64,000 bases of DNA from assembly GCA_002507545.1 (NCBI GenBank), contig DAVR01000026.1:1-64000 (forward strand), written 5' to 3'. The stretch is from Archaeoglobus sp. UBA230. GTDB lineage: Archaea > Halobacteriota > Archaeoglobi > Archaeoglobales > Archaeoglobaceae. Positions within the stretch are counted from its first letter, which is position 1. Each line of letters opens with the position of its first letter. The notes beneath the pieces are model-generated. The model had not been told where the DNA came from, did not search any database, and worked only from the letters and a program-made list of their open reading frames with translations. This document shows, in pieces, positions 35,846 to 44,570 of this stretch. Both the position numbers and the translations under genes were made by a program.

Positions 35846-36856
35846 ATGTTGGAAATTCCCAAACAAGCATCTGAATTTGAAGGTCTCATTCAGCAATGGA
35901 GTGACGGTTTCAGAAAAATCCAGCTACTTCGGGCTGCAATCGAACTCAATTTATTTGAAACACTGAAAAATCCTAAAACTGCCGGTGAAGTGGCAACGGA
36001 ATTTAATGGAAACCACAAGCTTGTTAAACTTATGCTGGAATGTCTTGTAAATACCGGATTGCTTGTAAAAAGAGGAGATAAGTACGCACTCTCTGAGATT
36101 TCGAGAACGTTTCTATGTGCAGACTCGCAGTACTCCCAGATTAACTTTTTGAAAAAGCATTTTTCTGATCTTGAAATGTGGCAAAACCTTGAGAAAATAG
36201 TAAAGGAGGGGCCAGTTAGAGTGGACAGGGCAAAGTTCTTTTCAGAATCGGTAATCCATTCGATGGCTCAGCATTCTTTGCTTGGTGAGCTGCAGAAGAC
36301 TGTTGAAGTGATATCCAAATACGAGGAGTTCAGAAGAGCGAGAAGACTCATTGATCTCGGTGGGGGACACGGTCTCTACTCGGTAGCATTCACCAAGTTG
36401 AATCCCAAATTAAAGGCAGTGGTGTTTGATCTACCAGAAGTTGTCAAGAGAGGTAGGGAATATGCGGAGAAATACGGAGCTGAGAGAGTGGAGTTCGTTG
36501 CTGGCGACTTCTTCAAGGACGATATTGGAAGTGGATACGACATTGTCTTCTCATCCTACAATCCAAGCGGGAAAAACATTGGAATGATATACAAAATAAA
36601 AAATGCCCTCAAAACCGGTGGGATTTACGTGAACAAGCAGTATTTCTGGAACAATAGTAAGGAAATTGATCTGTGCGATTTGGAGTGGAACCTGTGGTGT
36701 TTTGGTGAGATTGAAAAAAGTGAGAAAAAATATACGTTCAAAAAAGATCTCAGCCTTGAAGAATATATTGAGGAACTGGTTAAAAGGGACTTTGAAATCC
36801 TTGATGTGGTTAATCTCGGAGAAGCTAAAATGATAGTGGCGAGGAAAAAGAAATAA
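35846..36856 (+). CDS. SAM-dependent methyltransferase, O-methyltransferase (dimerisation-domain) type
   Basis: A 336-residue enzyme with an N-terminal winged-helix dimerisation region (about 1-95) and a Rossmann methyltransferase domain (SAM motif LIDLGGGHGLYS near residue 170; VFDLPEVV and FVAGDFF follow). This is the plant/actinomycete small-molecule methyltransferase architecture. ATG 35846 lies one base after the ABC ATPase stop, so it is part of the importer operon. It may methylate a metallophore or cofactor; no substrate is evident. The longer frame from 35813 lies inside the ATPase gene. Confidence 0.85.
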   Translation: MLEIPKQASEFEGLIQQWSDGFRKIQLLRAAIELNLFETLKNPKTAGEVATEFNGNHKLVKLMLECLVNTGLLVKRGDKYALSEISRTFLCADSQYSQINFLKKHFSDLEMWQNLEKIVKEGPVRVDRAKFFSESVIHSMAQHSLLGELQKTVEVISKYEEFRRARRLIDLGGGHGLYSVAFTKLNPKLKAVVFDLPEVVKRGREYAEKYGAERVEFVAGDFFKDDIGSGYDIVFSSYNPSGKNIGMIYKIKNALKTGGIYVNKQYFWNNSKEIDLCDLEWNLWCFGEIEKSEKKYTFKKDLSLEEYIEELVKRDFEILDVVNLGEAKMIVARKKK

Positions 36857-36878
36857 TACTTCAGATCAACTAAAGCAG

Positions 36879-37868
36879 ATGCAGGATTTCAGAAAGTTAC
36901 CAACCGTGCTAACGGCAGAGGAGTTGATAGATAAGATTTTCAGGAGAGCGGCCAAGGTTGAAGGCAGAGACCCAAAGGAGAGGGCTTTAAACAAGCTTTC
37001 AACCATCTCGAACGTCTCAAAGGATTACTTCAAGAGGATTGTTGAATCCCATCCGAGTTATGACAACTTGCCAGAATTTTATCGAGAAATGGTTGATGTC
37101 ATCGTGGGCATCAGAAAGCTGAAGAAATCTCTTGCAGCGCTGAAGTGGGCAGATGGCATGATTCAGAAGGTTGTGACGAAAAGTATCAGGGAGATCAAGG
37201 GTGGTAAAAATCCCTCAACAGTTGTTAAAGCCACTTATGGTAGAGTTGCGTCCATCATAGAGCAGATTGACGACGAACTGAGATTTCTTAATGACGCGAA
37301 GAACAGGATGAGGGAGATACCCATCCTACTCGATGTACCAACTGTTGTTGTTGCTGGCTATCCTAATGTTGGCAAGTCATCCTTAGTTGCGAGAATCTCG
37401 ACCGTCAAGCCTGAGGTTGCAAGCTATCCTTTCACTACCAAAAAAATCAATGTAGGGTTCGCAGAGGTTGGTGGGAAAAAGGTTCAGATAATTGACACCC
37501 CCGGACTGCTTGACAGGCCTCTGAGCAAGAGAAATGCAATAGAAAGGAGAGCCATTCTCAGCCTGAAACATCTCGCAGATATTATTCTCTTCATCCTTGA
37601 TCCAACAGAGACATGCGGCTATGAGCTGAAAAAGCAGCTTTCCCTTCTTGAAGAGATCAGAGGCTACTTCAAGCGTCCAACCCTTGAGGTTTACAGCAAG
37701 GCAGACATGCACAACCAGCGGGACAGGATTGCTTACTCAGCTATAACTGGAGAGGGCATCGAGGAAATCCTACAGGAAATCGAAAAAATGGTAAAGAAAG
37801 TTTACTCGCAAACGTCAACTGTTATGGCCCCTTCGGGGCAAACTTCAACACAGGAGCAGCACTCCTGA
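36879..37868 (+). CDS. NOG1-family GTP-binding protein
   Basis: A 329-residue GTPase with an N-terminal helical NOG1 domain (about 1-155), then a G domain: G1 GYPNVGKSS near residue 160, FTTKKINVG, G3 DTPGL and G4 SKAD. NOG1 proteins act in large-subunit ribosome assembly. The last 22 codons (after VKKVYSQ) run antisense through the end of the ferredoxin gene and look unlike the rest of the protein, so the natural C-terminus may be unstructured. Confidence 0.9.
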   Translation: MQDFRKLPTVLTAEELIDKIFRRAAKVEGRDPKERALNKLSTISNVSKDYFKRIVESHPSYDNLPEFYREMVDVIVGIRKLKKSLAALKWADGMIQKVVTKSIREIKGGKNPSTVVKATYGRVASIIEQIDDELRFLNDAKNRMREIPILLDVPTVVVAGYPNVGKSSLVARISTVKPEVASYPFTTKKINVGFAEVGGKKVQIIDTPGLLDRPLSKRNAIERRAILSLKHLADIILFILDPTETCGYELKKQLSLLEEIRGYFKRPTLEVYSKADMHNQRDRIAYSAITGEGIEEILQEIEKMVKKVYSQTSTVMAPSGQTSTQEQHS

Positions 37869-37993
37869 CACTCGTCAGGGTTTGCTGGATAGCTCTTTCC
37901 GTCGTCGTTGAATTCAAAAACTCCTCCGGGGCAGACGGAAATGCACTCGCCACATCCGCTGCATTTGTCCTGATCAACGACTATTTCGACCAT
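37802..37993 (-). CDS. Two-cluster [4Fe-4S] ferredoxin
   Basis: A 63-residue ferredoxin with cluster motifs CSGCGECISVCPGG and CQECCSCVEVCPEG. It would carry low-potential electrons from the oxidoreductases in the window. It lies downstream of the dsr and DUF483 genes on the same strand with its own short gap. Its 3' end overlaps the convergent NOG1 gene by 67 bases. Confidence 0.93.
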   Translation of the reverse strand: MVEIVVDQDKCSGCGECISVCPGGVFEFNDDGKSYPANPDECQECCSCVEVCPEGAITVDVCE

Positions 37994-38039
37994 TTAGCAT
38001 CACCTCCAGAATCCATCCTTTGTGGCAAGAGTGGAGTAT

Positions 38040-39008
38040 TTAATTTTTTTGATTTTCTTTGAATTGATCGGAAAAACTCAGTACTCTTGTGATAAACAAG
38101 TTTGCGAACCGGGTTAGATCGGTGATATAGGGAGACACCGCTTTGATAACTTCCACATCCTGTCTTTCGAGGCTTGAGTAGTAACTCTTGAGTCTTTTTC
38201 CAAAATTATCTTTGACTCTTGAAGCTTTATACCCTGTAACCAGATGATAGAGAACATTTACCATACTCCTTAGCCTGAAAGTGTCCCCATACTCTTCGAG
38301 CCATTCCTCAATCCTCAAACCTACCCTTTTTGCTTGTTTACATTCAACACTGCATGGATAGAAGTTCGAGGTGAAAAACTGAGGCAATGAGACAATTTGA
38401 GATTTTTTAAAAGCATTGAGAACAGTATCAAAAACCCCGTGTTCAATGCACTCGAGGATTAACCTGCTTTCAGCTGGAAAAACTCTCTTGCTCTCGACGT
38501 AATTGTCAACACAGCACTCTGGATATCCCAGAATTTCTCCTTCAGTCCTTATAAGTTTATCTCTTCCTTCTCCAAACTCAAGCTTGCCCTCGAGGATTTT
38601 CCTCTCGAGCTTTTTCAATCTTCTTAAATCTGCAGCATTTTTGGAGACAAAAAACTGGATTTCGGGGTAAAACGCCTCTCTTGTCAAAACACGGTTTGCA
38701 AAGACTACAACTGGGACTACGTTGAGGTCGAGTTCAGAAATGGCGTTTATAAGGGCGGGATCAACCGAGTTCAGTGCCATTTCCTCAACAATTTCAGCAG
38801 TTTCAAAAAGCTCCTCAACTTCACTCTCATGACCCAGAAAGCGGGCGAAATTGTTGTTCAGCTGCTCATAAACTGAAAAACTGGGTTCAAACACCCTTTG
38901 GGGTAGTGCACATTTCGAAAGTCCACTCTTTATCCTCGAAACCTCAAGGAAAAGAACCGGATTTAGCCAGAATCTTCTCTTAAAAACTTTTAGGGTCGTA
39001 GAATCCAT
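38040..39008 (-). CDS. DUF483-like conserved archaeal protein
   Basis: A 322-residue protein resembling the DUF483 family of methanogens and Archaeoglobales. Visible marks are GYPECCVDNY near residue 166 and FFTSNFYPCSVEC near residue 210, which together give four to five conserved Cys that could bind metal or a cluster. It follows dsrD on the same strand by 17 bases and may be co-transcribed with it. Function unknown. Confidence 0.65.
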   Translation of the reverse strand: MDSTTLKVFKRRFWLNPVLFLEVSRIKSGLSKCALPQRVFEPSFSVYEQLNNNFARFLGHESEVEELFETAEIVEEMALNSVDPALINAISELDLNVVPVVVFANRVLTREAFYPEIQFFVSKNAADLRRLKKLERKILEGKLEFGEGRDKLIRTEGEILGYPECCVDNYVESKRVFPAESRLILECIEHGVFDTVLNAFKKSQIVSLPQFFTSNFYPCSVECKQAKRVGLRIEEWLEEYGDTFRLRSMVNVLYHLVTGYKASRVKDNFGKRLKSYYSSLERQDVEVIKAVSPYITDLTRFANLFITRVLSFSDQFKENQKN

Positions 39009-39025
39009 AAAATAAAAAAGAAAGT

Positions 39026-39259
39026 TTAACCTTCTGCCCTCCTCTTTTCAAGTTCTTCTATATGTTCTTTGGTTGACACATATGTTGTAGAGCCAGAAGA
39101 CCAGTAGGCTGCTACGCCCTCATTAATCAAGTCCTGGACAATTTTCTTCACAACCTTCTTGTCCATTTTAAGTATCTTCGCAAGCTCAGGAATCTTCCAA
39201 GTTTTCTTACCAAGTTGTCCCAGAACCTTTTGCTTGTCTTCTTCCGTATAATCCACCAT
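39026..39259 (-). CDS. dsrD: DsrD, dissimilatory sulfite reductase-associated protein
   Basis: A 77-residue winged-helix protein (WKIPELAKILKMDKKVVKK) encoded 42 bases downstream of dsrB, as in A. fulgidus. DsrD is reported to stimulate DsrAB activity and marks reductive, sulfite-reducing Dsr systems rather than sulfur oxidation. GGTGACCTAAA lies just before ATG 39259. Confidence 0.95.
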   Translation of the reverse strand: MVDYTEEDKQKVLGQLGKKTWKIPELAKILKMDKKVVKKIVQDLINEGVAAYWSSGSTTYVSTKEHIEELEKRRAEG

Positions 39260-39301
39260 TTTAGGTCACCTTAAAAAAATTTGATAAGTCTGTTTATAAG
39301 C

Positions 39302-40402
39302 TTACCACCTGAACTGGGTTGTTGTTCTGAACTCGCTGTAGAAGTAAGGTGTAATTCTGTAGTCGTCTATCAGGTGCTGGGTGAACTCAAGCCCAGTGAG
39401 TTCGAAGAATCTCTCCCAGCCGATTCTGTCAACCCACTCTATCAATCTCTCGTGCTTGTTCGCATTGGCTGCCCATGCCTCAAGAATCTGCTTGACATAC
39501 TTGACGAGTGTTGGCCATCTTGGTGGCTCGTTCGGCACCCATGGCACTACAACTTTCGAAAGTTCGGGCACTCTTCTTGCATCGGAGATTTTTCCACCGA
39601 CCATTATCGCAGAACCATCGTTCTCCGGGTCAAAGAGTGGCATACCGGGGCACATTGTGTAACAGTTTCCGCAGTACATGCATTTCTCAACGTCAACCTT
39701 GATCGTCTTGTTCTTCATGTCTGGCTTAAGGGCTCCGGTAGGGCATGCCGCAACGGTTGATGGTATCTCACAGGTTCTTCTGATTGCGTCATCGTCAGGT
39801 ATTGGTGGAGTTCTGTGGATACCGACAATGGCTATATCTGAAGCATGAACAGCTCCACACATGTTCGCACAGCATGCAAGACTGATTCTGCACATCGCAG
39901 GCAGCTTGTGGTCTGTGAAGTAGTCATAGAGTTCATCCATAACTGCCTTTACAATACCGGACGCATCAATAGCTGGAGTGTGGCAGTGAATCCATCCTTG
40001 TGTGTGGACAATATTCGAGAGTCCGTATTCTCCCTTGCTGGCATCCCATGTTCCGCCACAGGGGAAGCCAACCCTTTCCTTCACTTCATTTATCAGATCA
40101 TCAATCTTGCTCTCATCTGTAATGAAGAACTCTACATTGTTTCTGCTTGTCCATCTCAGATACCCCTCAGAGTATTTATCTGCGATGTCACACAACTCTT
40201 TTACGGTATAGATACTCAAAAGTCTTGGTGTACCGAATCTCACAACATAAATGACGTCTCCACTCTCGGCAACTCTCTTGATAACTCCTGGTTTCACTAC
40301 CTCATGGTATTTCCACTTACCGTAGTTCTTGGCAATGACCGGATGAAGCATGTCTTTGAAATATGGTGGACCAAAATCCGTCTTAACACCCTCAACTACC
40401 AT
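39302..40402 (-). CDS. dsrB: Dissimilatory sulfite reductase beta subunit
   Basis: A 366-residue subunit with siroheme/cluster Cys motifs [14 protein letters not shown] and a ferredoxin domain [13 protein letters not shown]. With DsrA it reduces sulfite toward sulfide (through DsrC trisulfide) in sulfate respiration. ATG 40402 overlaps the dsrA stop (TAATG) and fits the known start; ATG 40408 is possible. From memory it is near-identical to A. fulgidus DsrB. Confidence 0.97.
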   Translation of the reverse strand: MVVEGVKTDFGPPYFKDMLHPVIAKNYGKWKYHEVVKPGVIKRVAESGDVIYVVRFGTPRLLSIYTVKELCDIADKYSEGYLRWTSRNNVEFFITDESKIDDLINEVKERVGFPCGGTWDASKGEYGLSNIVHTQGWIHCHTPAIDASGIVKAVMDELYDYFTDHKLPAMCRISLACCANMCGAVHASDIAIVGIHRTPPIPDDDAIRRTCEIPSTVAACPTGALKPDMKNKTIKVDVEKCMYCGNCYTMCPGMPLFDPENDGSAIMVGGKISDARRVPELSKVVVPWVPNEPPRWPTLVKYVKQILEAWAANANKHERLIEWVDRIGWERFFELTGLEFTQHLIDDYRITPYFYSEFRTTTQFRW

Positions 40403-41658
40403 TACCACAACCCCCTCTTCTTCAATTCTTCAGTAAATGCTGATGATACCAACTCCTCTTTCTCGAAGAACATGAATGGGTTGTTTCTCGGAGTCTTCAC
40501 CATTCTGATGTCTGCCTCTCTTCCAATAACCTTCAGGAACTCCCTCATTCCCTTTCTCCAGATCATTTCGCCAACTCTTTCTCTGAACTTACCTTCCTCG
40601 TCCCACCAGTCCCAGATCGCCTCAAGTATCTCCTTGATTTCGTCGTAGGGCTTCTTTACCTCTACGAAGGGTATTGCAACCCATCCGATAACAGCACCCT
40701 CAACGAACGGTGCCTTACCGCCAATGAGGATCGTTGCACCTCTCTCATCTCCCGGTTTGAGAGCTTTGGGCATCTTGTTTATACAGTGCATACATCTTAC
40801 ACAGTTCTTATTGTCAATCGTAAGCTCCTTGCCATCCCATTTAACCGCTCCGGTTGGGCAGAGCTTCACGACCTCTTTCTCAATGTCCATCCAGCTTGCG
40901 TATTCCTTCACAGCCTCCTGGTCAATCTTAATCTCATCCTTCCAAGTTCCGATAATTGCGAAGTCAGACCTTGCCTTTGAAGCCACACAGTCGTTTGGAC
41001 AGCCTGCACACTTGATCTTGAACTTGTATGGCCACATTGGTCTGTGGAGTTCATCTTGATAGGTCATTGTGAGGTCGTAGCAGAGTTCAAGAGTGTCATA
41101 GCAGGCGAACTCACAGAGTGCTGGACCCATACATGCGGAGGGAGTTCTCAGATCAGAACCACTGCCTCCAATGTCGAAGGGGATTTCAAGATTGCCCAAA
41201 TCCTCGAAACATGGTTGGAGATACTCACTTCTCGTTCCAAGGAAAATTATGTCTCCAGTAGAACCATGGAAGTTCGTTAGACCGCTTCCCCATTTCTCCC
41301 AGACATCGCACAGACCTCTGAGGGCTTTGCTCGTGTAGAACCACCCAGTCGGCATGTTAATACGCATCGTGTGGAAGTGCTCAACTTCTGGAATCTGCTC
41401 TCCAAGGTCGGAGTATCTACCAATAACTCCGCCACCATAACCCACAACTGAAACAATACCACCGTGCTTCCAGTGGGTTTTCTTGTCCTTGTACGAGATC
41501 TCAAGCTGTTTCAGCAATCCTCTTGCACCCTTAGGCATTTTTAAGTCCTTTCCTTCAGCTGCAGCTTTTTCCATTATCTCCGCTGTCTTTTTGATTTCCT
41601 TTACAAAACTTGGCCAAGGCCCTTTTTCTAATTCATCAAGCAAAGGAGTTTCTGACAT
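40402..41658 (-). CDS. dsrA: Dissimilatory sulfite reductase alpha subunit
   Basis: A 418-residue catalytic subunit, the A. fulgidus length. The siroheme-4Fe4S ligands are in [13 protein letters not shown] and CAGCPNDC, and the inserted ferredoxin domain has CVRCMHC. ATG 41658 follows GGAGGTG and matches the known N-terminus ([14 protein letters not shown]); the 22-residue extension to 41724 covers the promoter. First gene of dsrABD. Confidence 0.98.
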   Translation of the reverse strand: MSETPLLDELEKGPWPSFVKEIKKTAEIMEKAAAEGKDLKMPKGARGLLKQLEISYKDKKTHWKHGGIVSVVGYGGGVIGRYSDLGEQIPEVEHFHTMRINMPTGWFYTSKALRGLCDVWEKWGSGLTNFHGSTGDIIFLGTRSEYLQPCFEDLGNLEIPFDIGGSGSDLRTPSACMGPALCEFACYDTLELCYDLTMTYQDELHRPMWPYKFKIKCAGCPNDCVASKARSDFAIIGTWKDEIKIDQEAVKEYASWMDIEKEVVKLCPTGAVKWDGKELTIDNKNCVRCMHCINKMPKALKPGDERGATILIGGKAPFVEGAVIGWVAIPFVEVKKPYDEIKEILEAIWDWWDEEGKFRERVGEMIWRKGMREFLKVIGREADIRMVKTPRNNPFMFFEKEELVSSAFTEELKKRGLW

Positions 41659-41820
41659 TACTTCACCTCCTATAAATCCAAGCCTTCGTCTTTTGAAACA
41701 ATATATAAGAATTTCGAATTTCACCGGTCTGAGAGCTTTAAGGAGAGCCTAAAACGAATTTTTAAGATATTGATTAATAATCTGTCGAGAAGTTTTTTAA
41801 CCTTCTGCAAATTTAACTTC
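41659..41820. promoter_or_regulatory. Divergent promoter of dsrABD and the siroheme methyltransferase gene
   Basis: On the minus strand a TATA element CTTATATATTG (about 41697-41707) lies about 40 bases before dsrA, leaving a short leader with GGAGGTG at about 41664-41670. On the plus strand TTTTTTAACC (about 41793-41802) is about 25 bases before GTG 41821, suggesting leaderless expression. Shared control would couple enzyme and siroheme supply. Confidence 0.6.
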
Positions 41821-42573
41821 GTGAGTGGAAAGGTTTACATAGTCGGTGCTGGACCGGGAAATTTTGAATTGCTCACCCTTAAGGCTTATAGAATTTTGAA
41901 TGAAGCTGACGTAATTCTTTATGACCGCTTAGTTGGAGAAGAGATTGAAGAATTCCTCAGGAGTTTGAAGGGCAAGGAGGTCATATACGTAGGAAAAGAG
42001 AGGGGAGAAAGAGGGGAGAAGAGGCAGCAAGAGATCAACAGGCTGATGAAAAAATACGCTACAGAAGGGAAGGTTGTTGTCAGGCTAAAGGGCGGCGATC
42101 CGGGAGTTTTTGGAAGACTTGCCGAAGAAATGGAGTTTCTTTTTAATAACAACATCCCCTTTGAAGTTGTCCCCGGCGTTAGTTCTGTAAACGCTGCTCC
42201 TGTTAGCTCCAACATCCCCTTAACGCATCCCGAAGCTGGTTTTGGGTTTCTGGTTGTCAGTGGTAGAGACACTGTTAGATTGAACGAGTTGATTGGGTCC
42301 GGAACCATGATTGTTTTGATGGGCGGGTGTACGGCAAAGGAGGTTGCCTTAAATCTAATTAAATCGGGTATAAATCCAGAAACAGAGGTTGCTGTGATAG
42401 AGAGAGGAAGTTTTAAAGACCAAAGAGTTACCTTTTCAACTGTTAAAAGCCTGACAGAAGTCGAATTCGACTTTAAGAGTCCCGCTCTGATTGTTATTGG
42501 CGACATAGTCAAATTAGCAAAGAAATATTCACGATTGATTGGTTTAGATAAAATCAGAGACAGAAAAATATAA
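41821..42573 (+). CDS. cobA: Uroporphyrinogen-III C-methyltransferase
   Basis: A 250-residue SUMT (CobA/CysG-A type) making precorrin-2, the branch point to siroheme, heme by the Ahb route and cobamides. Motifs VGAGPGNFELLTLKA, DVILYDRL, RLKGGDPGVFGR and EVVPGVSS are complete. GTG 41821 matches the family start; the frame from 41770 is leader. It diverges from dsrA, whose product needs siroheme, as it does in A. fulgidus. Confidence 0.93.
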   Translation: MSGKVYIVGAGPGNFELLTLKAYRILNEADVILYDRLVGEEIEEFLRSLKGKEVIYVGKERGERGEKRQQEINRLMKKYATEGKVVVRLKGGDPGVFGRLAEEMEFLFNNNIPFEVVPGVSSVNAAPVSSNIPLTHPEAGFGFLVVSGRDTVRLNELIGSGTMIVLMGGCTAKEVALNLIKSGINPETEVAVIERGSFKDQRVTFSTVKSLTEVEFDFKSPALIVIGDIVKLAKKYSRLIGLDKIRDRKI

Positions 42574-42598
42574 TTGATGTGAGGTTAAGAATGAAGAG

Positions 42599-43114
42599 AT
42601 GGTCAAGAGAGCAAAGCTGATCAATGATGTGGTAGAGCTGATACCCATATTCCACTTGCTTTCAACCGAAACTTACAGAAAAGTTTACTCTTCACTACTT
42701 GAGAGTTGGTATACGGTTAGTGAGCTGGAAGAGATGTTCGGTGAGGGTTATGAGGAGGCACTGAGGATTCTAAAGAATGCTGGAATGCTTGAGGCAAAGT
42801 GGAGAATGCCTTCTGATCCGGGTGGAAAGCCCGAAAAAGAATACCATGTCAGCTATACCCACGTAAGTGCGAACTTCTATATCTCTCTCAAAGACCTCAA
42901 CAAGGTTCTCGAAGTCATCTTCATGAGCGATGATGAGGTAGAGGAGTACGTTAAGAGAATCGAAGAGGAAATCAAATCAGGAAGGACTTCTGTCCCATAC
43001 ATAACAAAAGACCTAAACCTCGATCCGCTGTTTCTAAGGGCAATTGCTAAGAGGTCTCTCAGACTCAATCTGAAGGGGCAGCTTATTGAAATCGCAAAAG
43101 ATGAGGAAATATAG
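42599..43114 (+). CDS. Putative winged-helix regulator (ArsR-like), unknown target
   Basis: A 171-residue protein. Residues about 15-90 read as a winged helix (HLLSTETYRKVYSSLLESWYT; VSELEEMFGEGYEEALRILKNAGML), and the C-terminal part (about 140-165) looks like a second short HTH. It is 25 bases downstream of the siroheme methyltransferase gene. It could regulate the dsr/siroheme region; this is inference and I cannot name the family with certainty. Confidence 0.6.
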   Translation: MVKRAKLINDVVELIPIFHLLSTETYRKVYSSLLESWYTVSELEEMFGEGYEEALRILKNAGMLEAKWRMPSDPGGKPEKEYHVSYTHVSANFYISLKDLNKVLEVIFMSDDEVEEYVKRIEEEIKSGRTSVPYITKDLNLDPLFLRAIAKRSLRLNLKGQLIEIAKDEEI

Positions 43115-43337
43115 TATAAGAGATTTGCTTAACAAGTTCAAGTGGCATCCCGATTTTGATTTTTCGCTTGTAAGAGTTGTTTACATTGACAGGCCGAAGG
43201 GTTTTTCAGAGATAAGCGGAGATGACATTGAGGAAATTGGACACATGTTCCTTTACCTGAAATCCGGTGCTGCAATTCCTCACCACAGAGTTGTTGAAAT
43301 AAAGTATGGAGATGAGGCAGTATGGAGAAGGTCGTAA
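43101..43337 (+). CDS. UPF0248/DUF504-family small protein
   Basis: A 78-residue archaeal protein with the family pattern IRDLLNKFKWHPDFDFS, YIDRPKG, DIEEIGHMFLYL and IPHHRVVEIKYG. Function is unknown, although an RNA link has been suggested for the family. ATG 43101 matches the usual N-terminus and overlaps the preceding gene by 14 bases; an earlier ATG is at 43086. Confidence 0.8.
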   Translation: MRKYSIRDLLNKFKWHPDFDFSLVRVVYIDRPKGFSEISGDDIEEIGHMFLYLKSGAAIPHHRVVEIKYGDEAVWRRS

Positions 43338-44068
43338 TAGGGGTCGTTCACCTTTTGCCCCTTCCGGGGTCTCCAGAATACGTGAACTTTGAGGAAGTAG
43401 TGGACAGGGCTGTTCAGGATGCTAAAGCAATAGAGGATGGTGGAGCAGATGCTCTAATTATAGAGAATTACGGTGACAGACCCTTTTTAAAGGAAGTCGG
43501 AAAAGAGGTCGTAGCATGCATGACGGTAGTTGCGTCTGAAGTAAAAAGGGAGACCTCAATCGGTCTCGGCATCAATGTTCTGAGAAACGACGCGATAGCT
43601 TCTCTTGCCATCGCAAAGGCTGTGAATGCTGATTTTATTAGGGTCAATCAGCTCTTCTTTACCTCAATTTCCCCTGAGGGTTTGCTGGAGGGTAATACTG
43701 GTAAAATCATGAGATACAAAAGGCAAATTGACTGCAAGGCTATGATCTTTGCCGACATTATGGTAAAGCACGCTGTTCACTTCGCCAGACTTGGGGACTA
43801 CTGCCTGAATGCAGAGAGAGCTTTGGCTGATGCTCTGATTGTGACCGGTGAGGCAACAGGGAGAGAGGTGAGCATCGAAGACCTAAGGTTTGTTAAAAAA
43901 GAAGCAGAAATGCCTGTTCTCGCAGGCAGTGGTGTGAATGCCGAGAATGTTGAGAAGGTGATCAGGCACTGCGACGGAGTTATTGTTGGTAGTTATATTA
44001 AAAGGGGCGGGAGAGTAGATGCAGAAAGAGTTTCAAGAATCGTCAGACTTACAAAAGGTAAAAGGTAA
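43322..44068 (+). CDS. BtpA-family (TIM-barrel) protein
   Basis: A 248-residue protein of the BtpA family, named for a cyanobacterial photosystem I factor but widespread in archaea with no settled role. VVHLLPLPGSP, DALIIENYGD, GINVLRNDA and VLAGSGVNAENV mark the barrel. It overlaps the DUF504 gene by 16 bases. Confidence 0.85.
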   Translation: MEKVVIGVVHLLPLPGSPEYVNFEEVVDRAVQDAKAIEDGGADALIIENYGDRPFLKEVGKEVVACMTVVASEVKRETSIGLGINVLRNDAIASLAIAKAVNADFIRVNQLFFTSISPEGLLEGNTGKIMRYKRQIDCKAMIFADIMVKHAVHFARLGDYCLNAERALADALIVTGEATGREVSIEDLRFVKKEAEMPVLAGSGVNAENVEKVIRHCDGVIVGSYIKRGGRVDAERVSRIVRLTKGKR

Positions 44069-44570
44069 ACATTCAGAGGTTTATCTCGTCGAGAAGTATG
44101 CAATAAAGGTGTTTGAGGACAAATTCGTGTATAACTTCCTGAAGGAGGTGAAGTTTCTCACCCTCCTTCAGCCGTTCAAGTTTGTGCCCAAAATTTACGC
44201 TGTAGATGTGCGTAATTTAAAAATAGTCATGCAGAGGGTTGAAGGTGTGACGATAGCAGAACACTTCGATCGGGATGTGGTTGAGCAGTGTCTGAAGAAC
44301 TGCCTCATTTTGGACATGCTCGGAATAGAGAAGCAGGAGATGAACCATCCGGACAAACATATAATCACCTCTGATAGAGTTTACTTCATAGATTTTGAGA
44401 GGGGCAGATTTAAGGATAGACCATCAAACCTCACGCAGTTCTGCGTGTATTTAAGGAGAAGGGGAATTGACGTGGATAGAGAACTGATGGTTGAATACAA
44501 GAAGAATCCAAACTTAGAGGTGTTCAAAAAGATAAAATCAGAAATCGTTTCTTCTTTCCAAGAGGAATAG
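44019..44570 (+). CDS. Small predicted Ser/Thr protein kinase (COG2112-like)
   Basis: A 183-residue minimal kinase-like protein. A Lys in YAIKVF (near residue 30) matches the ATP-binding Lys; NHPDKHII resembles the catalytic loop and FIDFERG replaces the usual DFG. There is no glycine-rich loop of standard form and the C-lobe is very short. It overlaps the BtpA gene by 50 bases and the convergent DUF1786 gene by 33 bases. Activity is uncertain. Confidence 0.7.
   Translation: MQKEFQESSDLQKVKGKHSEVYLVEKYAIKVFEDKFVYNFLKEVKFLTLLQPFKFVPKIYAVDVRNLKIVMQRVEGVTIAEHFDRDVVEQCLKNCLILDMLGIEKQEMNHPDKHIITSDRVYFIDFERGRFKDRPSNLTQFCVYLRRRGIDVDRELMVEYKKNPNLEVFKKIKSEIVSSFQEE

Noticed and set aside
39845-40648. 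A 267-codon open frame on the plus strand
   Set aside because: It is antisense to dsrB and the end of dsrA, which are certain genes, and its product shows no domain.
41770-41820. A 17-codon extension of the siroheme methyltransferase
   Set aside because: The family start aligns with GTG 41821 and the upstream bases contain a TATA-like element at the right distance.
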